From Dethiobacter sp. (GTDB lineage: Bacteria; Bacillota; Dethiobacteria; Dethiobacterales; Dethiobacteraceae), in the NCBI GenBank assembly GCA_018333635.1, contig JAGXTL010000003.1, forward strand, positions 1 to 64,000: a DNA stretch of 64,000 nucleotides, in the 5' to 3' direction. Positions 1 through 8,166 of the stretch are shown here, piece after piece (within the stretch, counting starts at the first letter, position 1; each line of letters begins with the position of its first letter). The translations under genes were made by a program, and so were the position numbers. Under the pieces are notes generated by a model, which was not told where the DNA came from, ran no database searches, and saw only the letters and a list, made by a program, of their open reading frames with translations.

Positions 1-23
1 ACCCAATCCGGATAATTTGACAT
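1..23 (-). CDS. 5' end of a leftward gene cut by the window edge
   Basis: An ATG on the minus strand at 23-21 follows an AAGGAGGG ribosome site with normal spacing. The frame stays open to the left edge and reads MSNYPDW. Only seven residues are visible, so no family can be named. The AT-rich dyad at about 41-66 is the probable promoter region. Confidence 0.5.
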
Positions 24-81
24 ACGAGCCCTCCTTAAATATGTATAATGTATTATACTATACATTTAAGGAAAAAACGAT

Positions 82-110
82 AGGGAATTGCATTCATTCT
101 GCAATTCCCT
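82..110. terminator. Strong hairpin in the 5' intergenic region
   Basis: An 11-bp perfect stem (82-92 with 100-110) has a 7-nt loop. On the minus strand it is followed by a run of six T, so it could terminate leftward transcription. On the plus strand the downstream T content is weak. Between 111 and 348 I see no convincing gene, only leader sequence for the TPR gene. Confidence 0.5.
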
Positions 111-348
111 ATACATAGTTTTACTTGCTATCGTTGGCTTTTCAGTTTTTCAATTTTCTTTTATGCGATTGCCCTGGACGATTTTCTGAACGGGGATGAT
201 TTTGTGAACGGACTGTGATGATTGATTTGCTTGGTGAATTGCGCTTGAGACGGGAGACTTCTTGGCAATGCAGGTTAAACGTATTTTTTTGAGGTGAAGT
301 GTGAAAACCTAGAGAAGGAGTCTGCATATTGGAGGTTGAAAGAGAGTT

Positions 349-1326
349 ATGAAAGAGAACGAATTTACGCAAATCTTTGCCGCCTTGGAAGGGGTAGAAG
401 ATGAACTGGAAAAAATGGGAGGCAACCAGGAAAAACGTCAGGATTGTTACAAACATCTTTTGGAGCTGCGTAAACGCATGGATCGCTGCGTAGAGCTCTG
501 GTTGCGCTTTGAAGAAAAAATCAATGAAATCCAGGAGAAATATGATTTTTTACTGCCGGATGAATTGCCTGACTCTTTTTTGCAGGCGTTTGTAAAAGTG
601 CTGCCTGATAACTTGCAGGAGAACATTCCTCCTGATAGAGGAGTAGGGGAGTCTTTATCGTTACAGTTTGATAATGAAGCTTGTATCCGCTCATTTAAGC
701 GTGGTTTAGGATTTTTGGAGCTGGCCATGATGGATGAGGCGATTAAGGAGTTTGAGACTGTTATAAGCCAAGAACCAGAGATACTGTTGGCTCACCTGTG
801 TCTTGGCGTGGCATATGCTGAGCGAAGGATGGCAGATGAAGCCATGCGTGAATTGCGTCTTGTGCAGGCGCTTACAGGAGATCCGCAAACGAATGCAATA
901 GTTCATAATGCCTTAGGTAATATTTATGCGGACGGAGCGCAATATGATCTGGCTTTGGAAGAATTCAGCAAAGTAATAGAGCTGGATTCTGAGTTTGCGG
1001 TAGCCAGATTTAATCTTGGTGCTGTATATTATAACCTAAAGCAGTACGAGAAGAGCATTCTTGCCTTTGAGGAAGTTAAAGTGAACTTCCCCAGAGATTG
1101 GGAGGTCTATTTTTATCTTGGCAAAGGTTACAAGAAGTTGGGGGATGAGAAAGAGGCTCTGTTAAACTTGCTAAAGGCAGCATATCTGGCCCCGCAAGAA
1201 GCACATGTCATGTTTGAGCTGGGAGTCAGCTACGATGCCCTGGGCGAAACGCGCAAAGCTTTAGAATGCTATTACCGGGCCAAAATATTGCATCAGCTCG
1301 AGGAACAAGAGATAGAGAGGAGCTAG
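349..1326 (+). CDS. Tetratricopeptide-repeat protein
   Basis: A 325-aa soluble protein. The first ~100 residues are charged and helical. From about residue 108 onward there are at least five consecutive TPR units, with the typical A-x-x-x-L-G-x-x-Y and F-x-x-x-x motifs (for example ALGNIYADGAQYDLALEEF and FYLGKGYKKLGDEKEALL). TPR arrays are protein-interaction scaffolds and the partner cannot be read from sequence. There is no signal peptide or membrane segment. The start is the first ATG after an in-frame stop. Its own ribosome site is poor, while a stronger AAGGAG lies further upstream before a short TTG mini-ORF that overlaps this ATG. It sits about 90 bp upstream of ahcY and may be co-transcribed. 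The TPR assignment is firm; the function is unknown. Confidence 0.85.
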   Translation: MKENEFTQIFAALEGVEDELEKMGGNQEKRQDCYKHLLELRKRMDRCVELWLRFEEKINEIQEKYDFLLPDELPDSFLQAFVKVLPDNLQENIPPDRGVGESLSLQFDNEACIRSFKRGLGFLELAMMDEAIKEFETVISQEPEILLAHLCLGVAYAERRMADEAMRELRLVQALTGDPQTNAIVHNALGNIYADGAQYDLALEEFSKVIELDSEFAVARFNLGAVYYNLKQYEKSILAFEEVKVNFPRDWEVYFYLGKGYKKLGDEKEALLNLLKAAYLAPQEAHVMFELGVSYDALGETRKALECYYRAKILHQLEEQEIERS

Positions 1327-1418
1327 TGAAGAAATTGCCCTCTTGTGCAGGAAAATAAAGGCGGATGCAGAAAGTGTTGATTTGAGGACATAGCCCTCAA
1401 GGGAAAAGGAGGCTTCTG

Positions 1419-2663
1419 ATGAGTACAATCCGCAATCTAAATATCGCTCCGGACGGAAAACTGAAAATTGACTGGGTTAGTCAACATATGCCCGTTTTAA
1501 ACGAGCTGGCTAATGAGTTTCGTCAAACAAAACCTTTTTCTGGGCTGCGTGTGGCTATCTGTTTGCACCTGGAAGCAAAAACTGCCTATATGGCAAAAGT
1601 TATCCAGGAAAGCGGCGCCCAGGTTACTATCACAGGCAGTAACCCGTTGTCCACCCAGGATGATATTGCTGCCGCCCTTGTGGCAGATGGCTTGACAGTC
1701 TATGCTTGGCATGATGCCACTGCGGCGGAATATGAGGAGCATTTGCACAAAACTTTGCAAAGTGAGCCACATTTAATTATCGACGACGGCGGTGATCTGG
1801 TAGCTTTGCTGCATACCGATTACCGGCAGCTCATTCCCAATGTACGCGGCGGGGCGGAAGAAACCACAACGGGCTTAGCCAGACTCAGGGCTATGGCGGC
1901 TGAGGGGGCGCTGAAAATTCCGATGATTGCCGTCAATGACGCTTATTGCAAGTATCTCTTTGATAATCGTTACGGCACCGGACAGTCTGTCTTGGAGGGT
2001 ATTATTAGGGCTACAAATTTGGTGATAGCAGGGAAGACTGTGGTGGTTGTCGGTTATGGCTGGTGCGGCAAAGGGGTTGCTCTGCGAGCCAGAGGTATGG
2101 GTGCGCGTGTAATTGTCTGTGAAATTGATCCTGTTAAAGCAGTTGAGGCGGTGATGGATGGAAACGCTGTCATGCCCCTTGCTGAAGCTGCGGTTAGCGG
2201 CGATATTTTTATTACCGTGACCGGCTGCCGCGATGTCATTACAAAAGAACATTTTCAGATACTAAAAAATGGAGCTATTTTATGTAACGCCGGACATTTT
2301 GATATTGAAATTGACAAGCAGAGCTTGGCAGAACTGGCGAGTGGTAAGCGCTTGGCTCGGCGCAACGTGGAAGCGTATGAGTTTGACGGTAAAACAGTCT
2401 ACCTAATCGCCGAAGGAAGGTTGGTAAACCTGGCTGCGGCTGACGGTCATCCCTCAGAAATTATGGATATGTCTTTTGCCCTCCAATTGGAAGCTCTTAA
2501 CTATTTAAATGATAACTACGGTAAATTGGCAAATGATGTTCTGCCGCTACCATCCGCGCTGGACGAAAAAGTTGCACGCTGTAAACTGCGTGCACTAGAG
2601 ATTACGATTGATACTCTGTCGCCTGCGCAAAAGTGTTATCTTTCAAGTTGGAAATCGGAATAG
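1419..2663 (+). CDS. ahcY: Adenosylhomocysteinase (S-adenosylhomocysteine hydrolase)
   Basis: Hydrolyses S-adenosylhomocysteine, the product of SAM-dependent methylation, to adenosine and homocysteine using bound NAD. At 414 aa it belongs to the shorter archaeal/Thermotoga-like size class. The active-site block NDAYCKYLFDNRYGTGQS carries the expected Lys and Asp. The Rossmann motif VVVVGYGWCGKG near residue 207 binds NAD, and the C-terminal half has the usual cofactor-binding pattern. An AAAGGAGG ribosome site precedes the ATG. It heads a tight run of genes that all process SAM by-products (MTA phosphorylase, MtnA, aldolase, MtaD), which supports the call. I saw no SAM or SAH riboswitch upstream. 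Confidence 0.95.
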   Translation: MSTIRNLNIAPDGKLKIDWVSQHMPVLNELANEFRQTKPFSGLRVAICLHLEAKTAYMAKVIQESGAQVTITGSNPLSTQDDIAAALVADGLTVYAWHDATAAEYEEHLHKTLQSEPHLIIDDGGDLVALLHTDYRQLIPNVRGGAEETTTGLARLRAMAAEGALKIPMIAVNDAYCKYLFDNRYGTGQSVLEGIIRATNLVIAGKTVVVVGYGWCGKGVALRARGMGARVIVCEIDPVKAVEAVMDGNAVMPLAEAAVSGDIFITVTGCRDVITKEHFQILKNGAILCNAGHFDIEIDKQSLAELASGKRLARRNVEAYEFDGKTVYLIAEGRLVNLAAADGHPSEIMDMSFALQLEALNYLNDNYGKLANDVLPLPSALDEKVARCKLRALEITIDTLSPAQKCYLSSWKSE

Positions 2664-2673
2664 GGGGGAAATT

Positions 2674-3462
2674 ATGGCTATACGACTTGCCATCATCGGC
2701 GGTACTGGGGTTTATGACCCCAAGATGCTGGATGCCATGCAAACAATGGAAGTGGAGACACGCTATGGGAGAGCGCTTTTAACTCAGGGGGAATACCAAG
2801 GACACGAAGTTGTCTTTTTGGCGCGGCACGGGACAGAGCATGGTACACCGCCTCACAAAGTCAATTATCGGGCAAATATTGCAGCGCTAGTTAAACTTGG
2901 CGTCACTCGCGTTGTGGCTACCGCTGCCGTAGGCTCTCTTAATGAAAAGATGCCTCCAGGAACGATGGTGCTCTTGAGCCAGTTTCTTGACTTTACAAAG
3001 GCAAGGGAAGCCACTTTTTTTTCCGGCGGTGATGCCGGTGTGATACATACTGACTTTACTGAACCGTATTGCGCTGATCTGAACGCGACTTTAGTTGCGG
3101 CAGCGAAAAATGCAGATTTTGAAATATTAACAGGTGCCACCTACGTTACGACAGAAGGGCCGCGCTTTGAGACTCCGGCTGAAATAAGAATGTATAAGTT
3201 ATTGGGCGGCGACTTGGTTGGAATGACTAATGTGCCGGAAGTTGTTTTGGCTCGGGAAGCTGGCTTGTGCTACAGCACAGTGGCTTTATCGACTAATTTT
3301 GCTGCCGGAATTTCGCCCACAGTATTAACACACAATGAAGTGTTGGCCGTAATGGCCGAAAATGTGGAGAAAGTCAGGCGCCTTTTGATGGAAGCGATTC
3401 CGTCACTGCGCATGGAAAGAGACTGCCGGTGTCGTGAACTTGGCAGCTCAATCCTCTTATAG
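2674..3462 (+). CDS. mtnP: S-methyl-5'-thioadenosine phosphorylase
   Basis: Phosphorolyses 5'-methylthioadenosine (MTA, from polyamine synthesis and radical SAM side reactions) to adenine and 5-methylthioribose-1-phosphate. The 262-aa protein has the purine nucleoside phosphorylase/MTAP signature: GGTGVYD at the N-terminus, ARHGTEHGTPPH (phosphate and ribose contacts) and TTEGPRFETPAE. The GMTNVPEV motif is typical of MTAP-type members. I chose the ATG at 2674, ten bases after the ahcY stop and preceded by GGGGG. A longer reading from 2608 would overlap ahcY and lacks a ribosome site. The product feeds mtnA directly downstream. Related 6-oxopurine phosphorylases are the main alternative, but the neighbourhood argues for MTA. 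Confidence 0.93.
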   Translation: MAIRLAIIGGTGVYDPKMLDAMQTMEVETRYGRALLTQGEYQGHEVVFLARHGTEHGTPPHKVNYRANIAALVKLGVTRVVATAAVGSLNEKMPPGTMVLLSQFLDFTKAREATFFSGGDAGVIHTDFTEPYCADLNATLVAAAKNADFEILTGATYVTTEGPRFETPAEIRMYKLLGGDLVGMTNVPEVVLAREAGLCYSTVALSTNFAAGISPTVLTHNEVLAVMAENVEKVRRLLMEAIPSLRMERDCRCRELGSSILL

Positions 3463-3471
3463 GTAAATCAA

Positions 3472-4524
3472 ATGGATGCAATCCGTTTCGAAAGAAACAA
3501 ACTGATGTTATTGGACCAGCGATTACTTCCCGCTGAAGCAATCTATTTGGAATATAGTGATTGGCGTACGACCGCAAATGCAATCAAGGAAATGGTGGTG
3601 CGCGGAGCTCCAGCTATAGGTGCCGTAGCCGCTTATGCTATTGCTTTGGCTGCCGATGAATTGAAAGATGCTGATGCCGACAGTTTTTTTTCGGGCTTGA
3701 CGGTGGCGGCGAAAGGATTAAAGGCTGCACGGCCTACAGCAGTAAATTTGGCTTGGGCGGTTGAGAGGATGTTGGCTGTGGCAAAAAGCCAAAGCGCTTG
3801 TTCTCCCGCACAAATAGCAAAAATCTTGCTGGAGGAGGCAGAACAGATTGCTCAGGAAGACCGGGAGGTCAACAAAAAGATTGGCGACCTTGGTGCGTCA
3901 CTGATCCCCGATAATGCCAGAGTGCTAACTCATTGTAACGCAGGCGCCTTGGCTACCGTAGCTTATGGTACTGCGCTTGGAGTTATTCGTAGCGCTGTGG
4001 CAGCCGGAAAGCAAGTCAGTGTCTATGCAGATGAAACTCGTCCTTACCTGCAAGGCTCTAGGCTGACAGCATGGGAATTGAGCCGTGATAATATTCCTGT
4101 AACCATAATTGCCGACAATATGGCAGGCTTTTTAATGAAACAGAAAAAGATTGACCTTGTAATAGTGGGCGCCGATCGCATTGCCGCAAACGGCGATGTT
4201 GCTAATAAAATAGGCACCTATTCCTTGGCGGTATTGGCTGCGGTTCATCAGCTTCCGTTTTATGTGGCGGCACCTTTTTCCACGTTTGATTTAACTTTAG
4301 AAACCGGTGAGGAAATACCTATCGAGGAAAGATGCGAGACAGAATTAACTCATTTTTACGGTAAACGGATCGCACCGGAGGGGGTAGGTTGCTATAATCC
4401 CTCTTTTGATGTCACACCTGCAAATTACCTGACGGCTATTATTACTGAAGCCGGAATTATTTATCAACCTTCCACAGAAAAAATTCACTCTTTTTTCAAG
4501 GAGGCGGATGATGACCTCCTCTAG
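3472..4524 (+). CDS. mtnA: Methylthioribose-1-phosphate isomerase
   Basis: Converts 5-methylthioribose-1-phosphate to the ribulose form. The 350-aa protein belongs to the eIF-2B alpha/beta/delta-like fold family. The catalytic Cys is in THCNAGALATVAYGT and the catalytic Asp is in IVGADRIAANGDVANKIGT; VRGAPAIG near residue 43 is also characteristic. It lies 9 bp after the MTA phosphorylase and its last codons contain the ribosome site of the aldolase gene that follows. With both partners adjacent, isomerisation of MTR-1-P is much more likely than a ribose-1,5-bisphosphate isomerase role. Confidence 0.95.
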   Translation: MDAIRFERNKLMLLDQRLLPAEAIYLEYSDWRTTANAIKEMVVRGAPAIGAVAAYAIALAADELKDADADSFFSGLTVAAKGLKAARPTAVNLAWAVERMLAVAKSQSACSPAQIAKILLEEAEQIAQEDREVNKKIGDLGASLIPDNARVLTHCNAGALATVAYGTALGVIRSAVAAGKQVSVYADETRPYLQGSRLTAWELSRDNIPVTIIADNMAGFLMKQKKIDLVIVGADRIAANGDVANKIGTYSLAVLAAVHQLPFYVAAPFSTFDLTLETGEEIPIEERCETELTHFYGKRIAPEGVGCYNPSFDVTPANYLTAIITEAGIIYQPSTEKIHSFFKEADDDLL

Positions 4525-5161
4525 GAAAGAAGTTATTGAGACGATTAAACTGATGTGTCGGGATAATCTGGTGCTTGGTACTTGGGGGAATGTTTCCGTC
4601 AGGGAAGGCGAAAACAGGATGTTAATTACGCCAAGCGGCATGGATTACGGTTTGCTAATGCCGGAGGATTTAGTCTGCATTTCATTTGACGGGCAGGTTC
4701 TTGAAGGTCTTTGGCAGCCGTCGTCGGAATGGCGCGTTCACGCGGCTATTTTCGCTGGCAGGCCGGAAGTGCGAGCTATTGTTCATACCCATAGCGTTTA
4801 CGCCACCGCTTTTGCCGTGGCGCGCCAGGCTATTCCTCCTGTGGTTGAGGATATGGCGCAGGTGGTGGGAGGCGCTGTGGATGTGGCTGACTATGCATTG
4901 CCGGGAACTGAGCAGTTGGCTGAAAATGCTTTATATGCCTTGGGAGCAAAAAGTGCGGTTATTTTAGCAAGTCATGGCCTTGTGGGAGTGTCTGCCACCT
5001 TGGGCGAAGCATTAAAAGTTTGCCAGATTGTGGAGAAAACCGCACAAGCAGTTCTGTTCGCTCGTCAGTTGGGTCCGGTGTTTTCTTTGAGCGAAGAAGA
5101 TATTATAACAATGCGCAGCTTTTATCTTACGTCATATGGTCCAGGCAAGCGGGGGAGGTAA
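4511..5161 (+). CDS. Class II aldolase/adducin family protein, probable 5-methylthioribulose-1-phosphate aldolase
   Basis: A 216-aa zinc-dependent class II aldolase. Visible features are GTWGNVS near the N-terminus, the catalytic Glu in PSSEW, the zinc ligands in IVHTHS, and the third His in ASHGLVG. The fold is shared by L-fuculose-1-phosphate aldolase and by MtnB dehydratase. It follows mtnA with an overlap, and no mtnC or oxygen-dependent mtnD dioxygenase is nearby in an apparently anaerobic genome. I therefore infer an aldolase of the DHAP shunt type, giving DHAP and 2-methylthioacetaldehyde, rather than MtnB; sequence alone cannot settle this. Two ATGs occur in tandem, and the one at 4511 has better spacing (6 nt) from AAGGAGG than the one at 4508. 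Confidence 0.8.
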   Translation: MTSSRKEVIETIKLMCRDNLVLGTWGNVSVREGENRMLITPSGMDYGLLMPEDLVCISFDGQVLEGLWQPSSEWRVHAAIFAGRPEVRAIVHTHSVYATAFAVARQAIPPVVEDMAQVVGGAVDVADYALPGTEQLAENALYALGAKSAVILASHGLVGVSATLGEALKVCQIVEKTAQAVLFARQLGPVFSLSEEDIITMRSFYLTSYGPGKRGR

Positions 5162-5165
5162 AAAA

Positions 5166-6452
5166 ATGAAGACACTGATACGTGAAGTTACTGTCATCAC
5201 CATGCAAGATAACAACGAGATTATTCGCGATGCAGATGTGGTGGTGGACGGACAGACTATCTCATATGTCGGCCCGCAGAAATTATGGGAAGAAAACTTT
5301 GACCGAGTGATCAACGGTCAAGGGAAACTTCTCTTGCCCGGTTTTGTCAATGCTCATGGTCATGCGGCTATGACGTTATTTCGTTCTTATGCCGATGATC
5401 TGCCATTGATGGATTGGCTGCAAAAACGCATCTGGCCGGCGGAAGGCAAGTTAAAGCGGGAAGACGTTTACTGGGGCACAATGTTGGCCATTCTTGAAAT
5501 GATAAAATGCGGTACCACAACTTTTACGGATATGTATTTCTTTATGGATCAGGTCGCGGAAGCAGCGGAAGAAGCAGGAATTAGAGCTGTTTTAGCCAGG
5601 GGTCTTATCGGTGTCGGAGAGACGGCAGATAAAGGACTTGAAGAAAGTGAACAGTTTGTGAAAACCTGGCAAGGCCGGGGAAACGGTCGGATTACCACCA
5701 TGTTGGGTCCTCATGCCCCATATACATGTCCGCCTGAATTTTTGCGGCGCGTCATGCTTTTGCAAGAAACTTTGGCGGTACCGACTCATATCCATCTTGC
5801 GGAAACTAGAGATGAAGTCGAGCGTATAAATAAAGAATTCGGTGTTTCTCCCACAATGCTCCTGAAAAATATCGGATTGTTCGAGAGACCAGTCCTGGCA
5901 GCCCACTGTGTTCATCTAAGTGAAGAAGATATGGAAATTTTAAAAGAATATAATGTCTGTGTGGCTCACAACCCGGGCAGCAATTTGAAGTTGGGCAGCG
6001 GTATTGCACCAGTGCCTGATTTACTAAGTCGTGGCATAACAGTTGGTCTTGGTACGGACGGCGCAGCCAGTAATAATAATTTAGACATGATGGAAGAGAT
6101 GCGACTTGCCGCCTTGATTCATAAGGGTAATCGTCTGGATCCCACTGTTATTCCCGCCCGGAAAGCTTTGGCCATGGCTACCCGAGAAAGCGCCAAAGCA
6201 GTATTTCTGGAGAAGGTGGGAATTGTGGCACCGGAAATGAAAGCTGATATAATTATGTTGGATCTGCAGCGGCCTCACCTCACACCACAACACGACCTAG
6301 TGGCTCATTTGGTCTATGCTGCTCAACCTGCCGACATTACCATGGTAATGATAAATGGGCAGATTATCTTGGAAAAAGGGCAACTAACAACATTGGATGA
6401 AGAAAAAATAATTTTTCAGGCGCAACAGCGTGCATTACATTTAGTTCAGTAA
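5166..6452 (+). CDS. mtaD: 5-methylthioadenosine/S-adenosylhomocysteine deaminase
   Basis: Amidohydrolase that deaminates MTA and SAH to the inosine derivatives. The 428-aa protein has the metal-binding NAHGHAAM (HxH), the HIHLAET block, AAHCVHL, the catalytic His/Asp region VAHNPGSNLKLGSG, and GLGTDGAASNN. The ATG at 5166 lies 4 bp after the aldolase stop and is preceded by GGGGGAGG. It is the last gene of the SAM-recycling run and gives the cell a second route for MTA and SAH beside the phosphorylase and hydrolase upstream. Other substrates such as guanine-like bases or adenosine are possible for this family, but the MtaD-type motifs and context fit well. Confidence 0.9.
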   Translation: MKTLIREVTVITMQDNNEIIRDADVVVDGQTISYVGPQKLWEENFDRVINGQGKLLLPGFVNAHGHAAMTLFRSYADDLPLMDWLQKRIWPAEGKLKREDVYWGTMLAILEMIKCGTTTFTDMYFFMDQVAEAAEEAGIRAVLARGLIGVGETADKGLEESEQFVKTWQGRGNGRITTMLGPHAPYTCPPEFLRRVMLLQETLAVPTHIHLAETRDEVERINKEFGVSPTMLLKNIGLFERPVLAAHCVHLSEEDMEILKEYNVCVAHNPGSNLKLGSGIAPVPDLLSRGITVGLGTDGAASNNNLDMMEEMRLAALIHKGNRLDPTVIPARKALAMATRESAKAVFLEKVGIVAPEMKADIIMLDLQRPHLTPQHDLVAHLVYAAQPADITMVMINGQIILEKGQLTTLDEEKIIFQAQQRALHLVQ

Positions 6453-6491
6453 TGAGCTAACAGCATTATATAATTTGGTGCATAATAATAA

Positions 6492-6519
6492 ACGAAGCCA
6501 GGGAAGGCCCGGGCTTCGT
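6492..6519. terminator. Hairpin between convergent mtaD and sporulation lipoprotein gene
   Basis: Eight-base-pair stem ACGAAGCC/GGCTTCGT (6492-6499 with 6512-6519) enclosing a GC-rich interior. On the minus strand it is followed by a TTATTATTAT tract, so it best serves the leftward lipoprotein gene. It may also stop mtaD transcripts. Confidence 0.55.
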
Positions 6520-6527
6520 GGCTATAT

Positions 6528-7061
6528 TTAGGTGTTGGTTTCCGCTCTCATACGACGTAACACTTCGCTAATTTGCTCAAAGAATGTGCTGATTGGTTCA
6601 CCTCGTTGAATACCGCGGCTAATTTCTTGTAACTGCCGGATAATATCCGGGTTGGCGGAGACGTACGCACTTACAATGCGCGGCTGCCGCTCTTCCACAA
6701 TCTTGGCTACTTCTCTCTTGATTTCAACTTCATTGCGGGCTGTGTCTCGTTCCAATGTAATCCCTACCATAGCAAGATTAGAAATTACTATGGCAACGGC
6801 GTTCTCCACACCTTCAACTCTGGAGGCGGCATCAGCAATCTGTTCGGCAAGATCCATTGCCTCAGGTACCGGCTGCCGCGGTTGGACGTTCAAGTCTGGA
6901 GCAGGCACGGCTGGCTGTTGCCGGGGAACCTGGATTTCCGGCGGCGGAGCAGGTGCCGGTTGGCGCTCAGGTTCCGGCCGGCGGAAGGGCGGACATCCGC
7001 TCGTAAGCAGCGTGACAATCAGGAGAATGCTTAGAATCAAGAATATACGCTTGTTTTTCAT
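6528..7061 (-). CDS. YhcN/YlaJ-type sporulation lipoprotein
   Basis: A 177-aa secreted lipoprotein. A hydrophobic signal of about 20 residues ends in the lipobox LTSGC. A proline-rich linker (roughly residues 24-65) follows, then a globular domain beginning MDLAEQIADAASRVEGVENA that matches the YhcN/YlaJ family, which is seen in spore inner membranes and coats of Bacillus and Clostridia. It is preceded by GGAGGTGAAACG on the minus strand and is transcribed alone. The family assignment rests on the VEGV-x-A-V-I repeat-like core. The exact role in sporulation or germination is unknown. Confidence 0.8.
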   Translation of the reverse strand: MKNKRIFLILSILLIVTLLTSGCPPFRRPEPERQPAPAPPPEIQVPRQQPAVPAPDLNVQPRQPVPEAMDLAEQIADAASRVEGVENAVAIVISNLAMVGITLERDTARNEVEIKREVAKIVEERQPRIVSAYVSANPDIIRQLQEISRGIQRGEPISTFFEQISEVLRRMRAETNT

Positions 7062-7140
7062 CGTTTCACCTCCTTGTTGTGTTGAACTTAGTTTTTGAAT
7101 TTGCCAAGTTTCTTATACGTTTTTTCTGGCATCGCCAAAA

Positions 7141-7169
7141 TTGACACACTCTGTGGCATAAACTATAAT
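7141..7169 (+). promoter_or_regulatory. SigmaA-type promoter for surE
   Basis: TTGACA at 7141-7146 and TATAAT at 7164-7169 with a 17-bp spacer, a consensus housekeeping promoter, about 33 bp upstream of the surE start. Confidence 0.85.
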
Positions 7170-7202
7170 TGAGAGAAGTTTTAATCAACGGGAGGGATTG
7201 CC

Positions 7203-7967
7203 TTGCGCGTACTTCTTACTAATGATGACGGTATTTTTGCTGAAGGTCTGCATGTCCTAGCCCGAGAAGTCAAGAAGGTTGCCGAAATACATGTTGTTGC
7301 CCCTGACCATGAGCAAAGCGCCACAGGTCATGCCATAACGATGCACCGGCCGTTACGTGCCGAAAGTGTGAAATTCCTGCATTCAACTGATTTGCCGGCC
7401 TGGGCTGTGAACGGCACGCCGGCAGACTGTGTGAAATTGGCAGTCGAGTCAATCTTGCCGTATAGGCCGGATTTAGTTATTTCAGGGATTAACAGGGGAG
7501 CTAACCTGGGGACTGATGTGCTCTATTCCGGAACTGTATCAGCCGCCATTGAAGGAGTAATTCTCGGCATACCTGCTATCGCCGTAAGCCTGACAGAATA
7601 TTACGAACCCCGCTTTGAATATGCCGCCGAGTTCGTGGCACGATTGGCTACTGTGCTTTTGAAACAGGGAGCGGCTTGTGACACGCTTTTGAATGTTAAC
7701 GTTCCCGGTTGCGATCGCGAAAAGGTAGCAGGCGTAGTCATCACCAAGCTTGGTGTTAGGCAATATAAGAATGCTTTTGAAAAAAGGGCTGACCCGCGCG
7801 GCAGGAGTTACTATTGGCTGGCAGGAGAACTAGTTGATACAGAGCATGACGAAGGCAGTGACGTGGCAGCCATCAAGCAGTCTAAAATATCTATAACGCC
7901 CATTCAACACGATCTTACCAACTATAAACTAATCGACAGCCTGAAAGAATGGAGCATTGAACTCTAA
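7203..7967 (+). CDS. surE: 5'-nucleotidase SurE
   Basis: Metal-dependent nucleoside 5'-monophosphate phosphatase of stationary-phase survival and nucleotide-pool balance. The 254-aa protein opens with RVLLTNDDG, which contains the paired Asp metal ligands. It also has APDHEQSATGHA, the VNGTPADCVKLA block and ISGINRGANLGTDVLYSGT, all standard SurE motifs. The start is TTG at 7203, seven bases after GGAGG. A consensus promoter lies just upstream. It is followed at close spacing by the ypmA-like gene and rtcB. Confidence 0.95.
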   Translation: MRVLLTNDDGIFAEGLHVLAREVKKVAEIHVVAPDHEQSATGHAITMHRPLRAESVKFLHSTDLPAWAVNGTPADCVKLAVESILPYRPDLVISGINRGANLGTDVLYSGTVSAAIEGVILGIPAIAVSLTEYYEPRFEYAAEFVARLATVLLKQGAACDTLLNVNVPGCDREKVAGVVITKLGVRQYKNAFEKRADPRGRSYYWLAGELVDTEHDEGSDVAAIKQSKISITPIQHDLTNYKLIDSLKEWSIEL

Positions 7968-7986
7968 GCAAGGGGAAGTGGTAAGC

Positions 7987-8154
7987 ATGGAGAAAAAAGG
8001 CAAACTCGAGCTTATGGCGACTTTAAAATTAAAAAATAACGAAGAATTTTATCGGGTAGTCGATTTCCTTAACCGGAATCTAAAATCCCATAACCTGATG
8101 TTTGGCTTAACGAAAAAGGATAATGAACTAACATTTTCGATTTATGAAGTATAG
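7987..8154 (+). CDS. YpmA-like small protein (DUF4264)
   Basis: A 55-aa protein with the core VDFLNRNLKSHNLMFGL and a C-terminal FSIYEV, which I recognise as the YpmA/DUF4264 family of spore-forming Firmicutes. Function is not established. The ATG at 7987 has AGGGGAAG upstream at normal distance; a longer reading from 7957 would overlap surE without a ribosome site. It stands between surE and rtcB and is probably in the same operon. Confidence 0.8.
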   Translation: MEKKGKLELMATLKLKNNEEFYRVVDFLNRNLKSHNLMFGLTKKDNELTFSIYEV

Positions 8155-8166
8155 GGGGTGAATCGT

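Noticed and set aside
1327-1418. SAM or SAH riboswitch upstream of ahcY
   Set aside because: The interval is only 92 bp, with no recognisable aptamer core and no terminator; only a ribosome site is clear.
6652-7098. 148-aa open frame antisense to the sporulation lipoprotein gene
   Set aside because: Low-complexity Ala/Gly/Ser-rich product, no ribosome site, and it mirrors a well-supported gene on the other strand.
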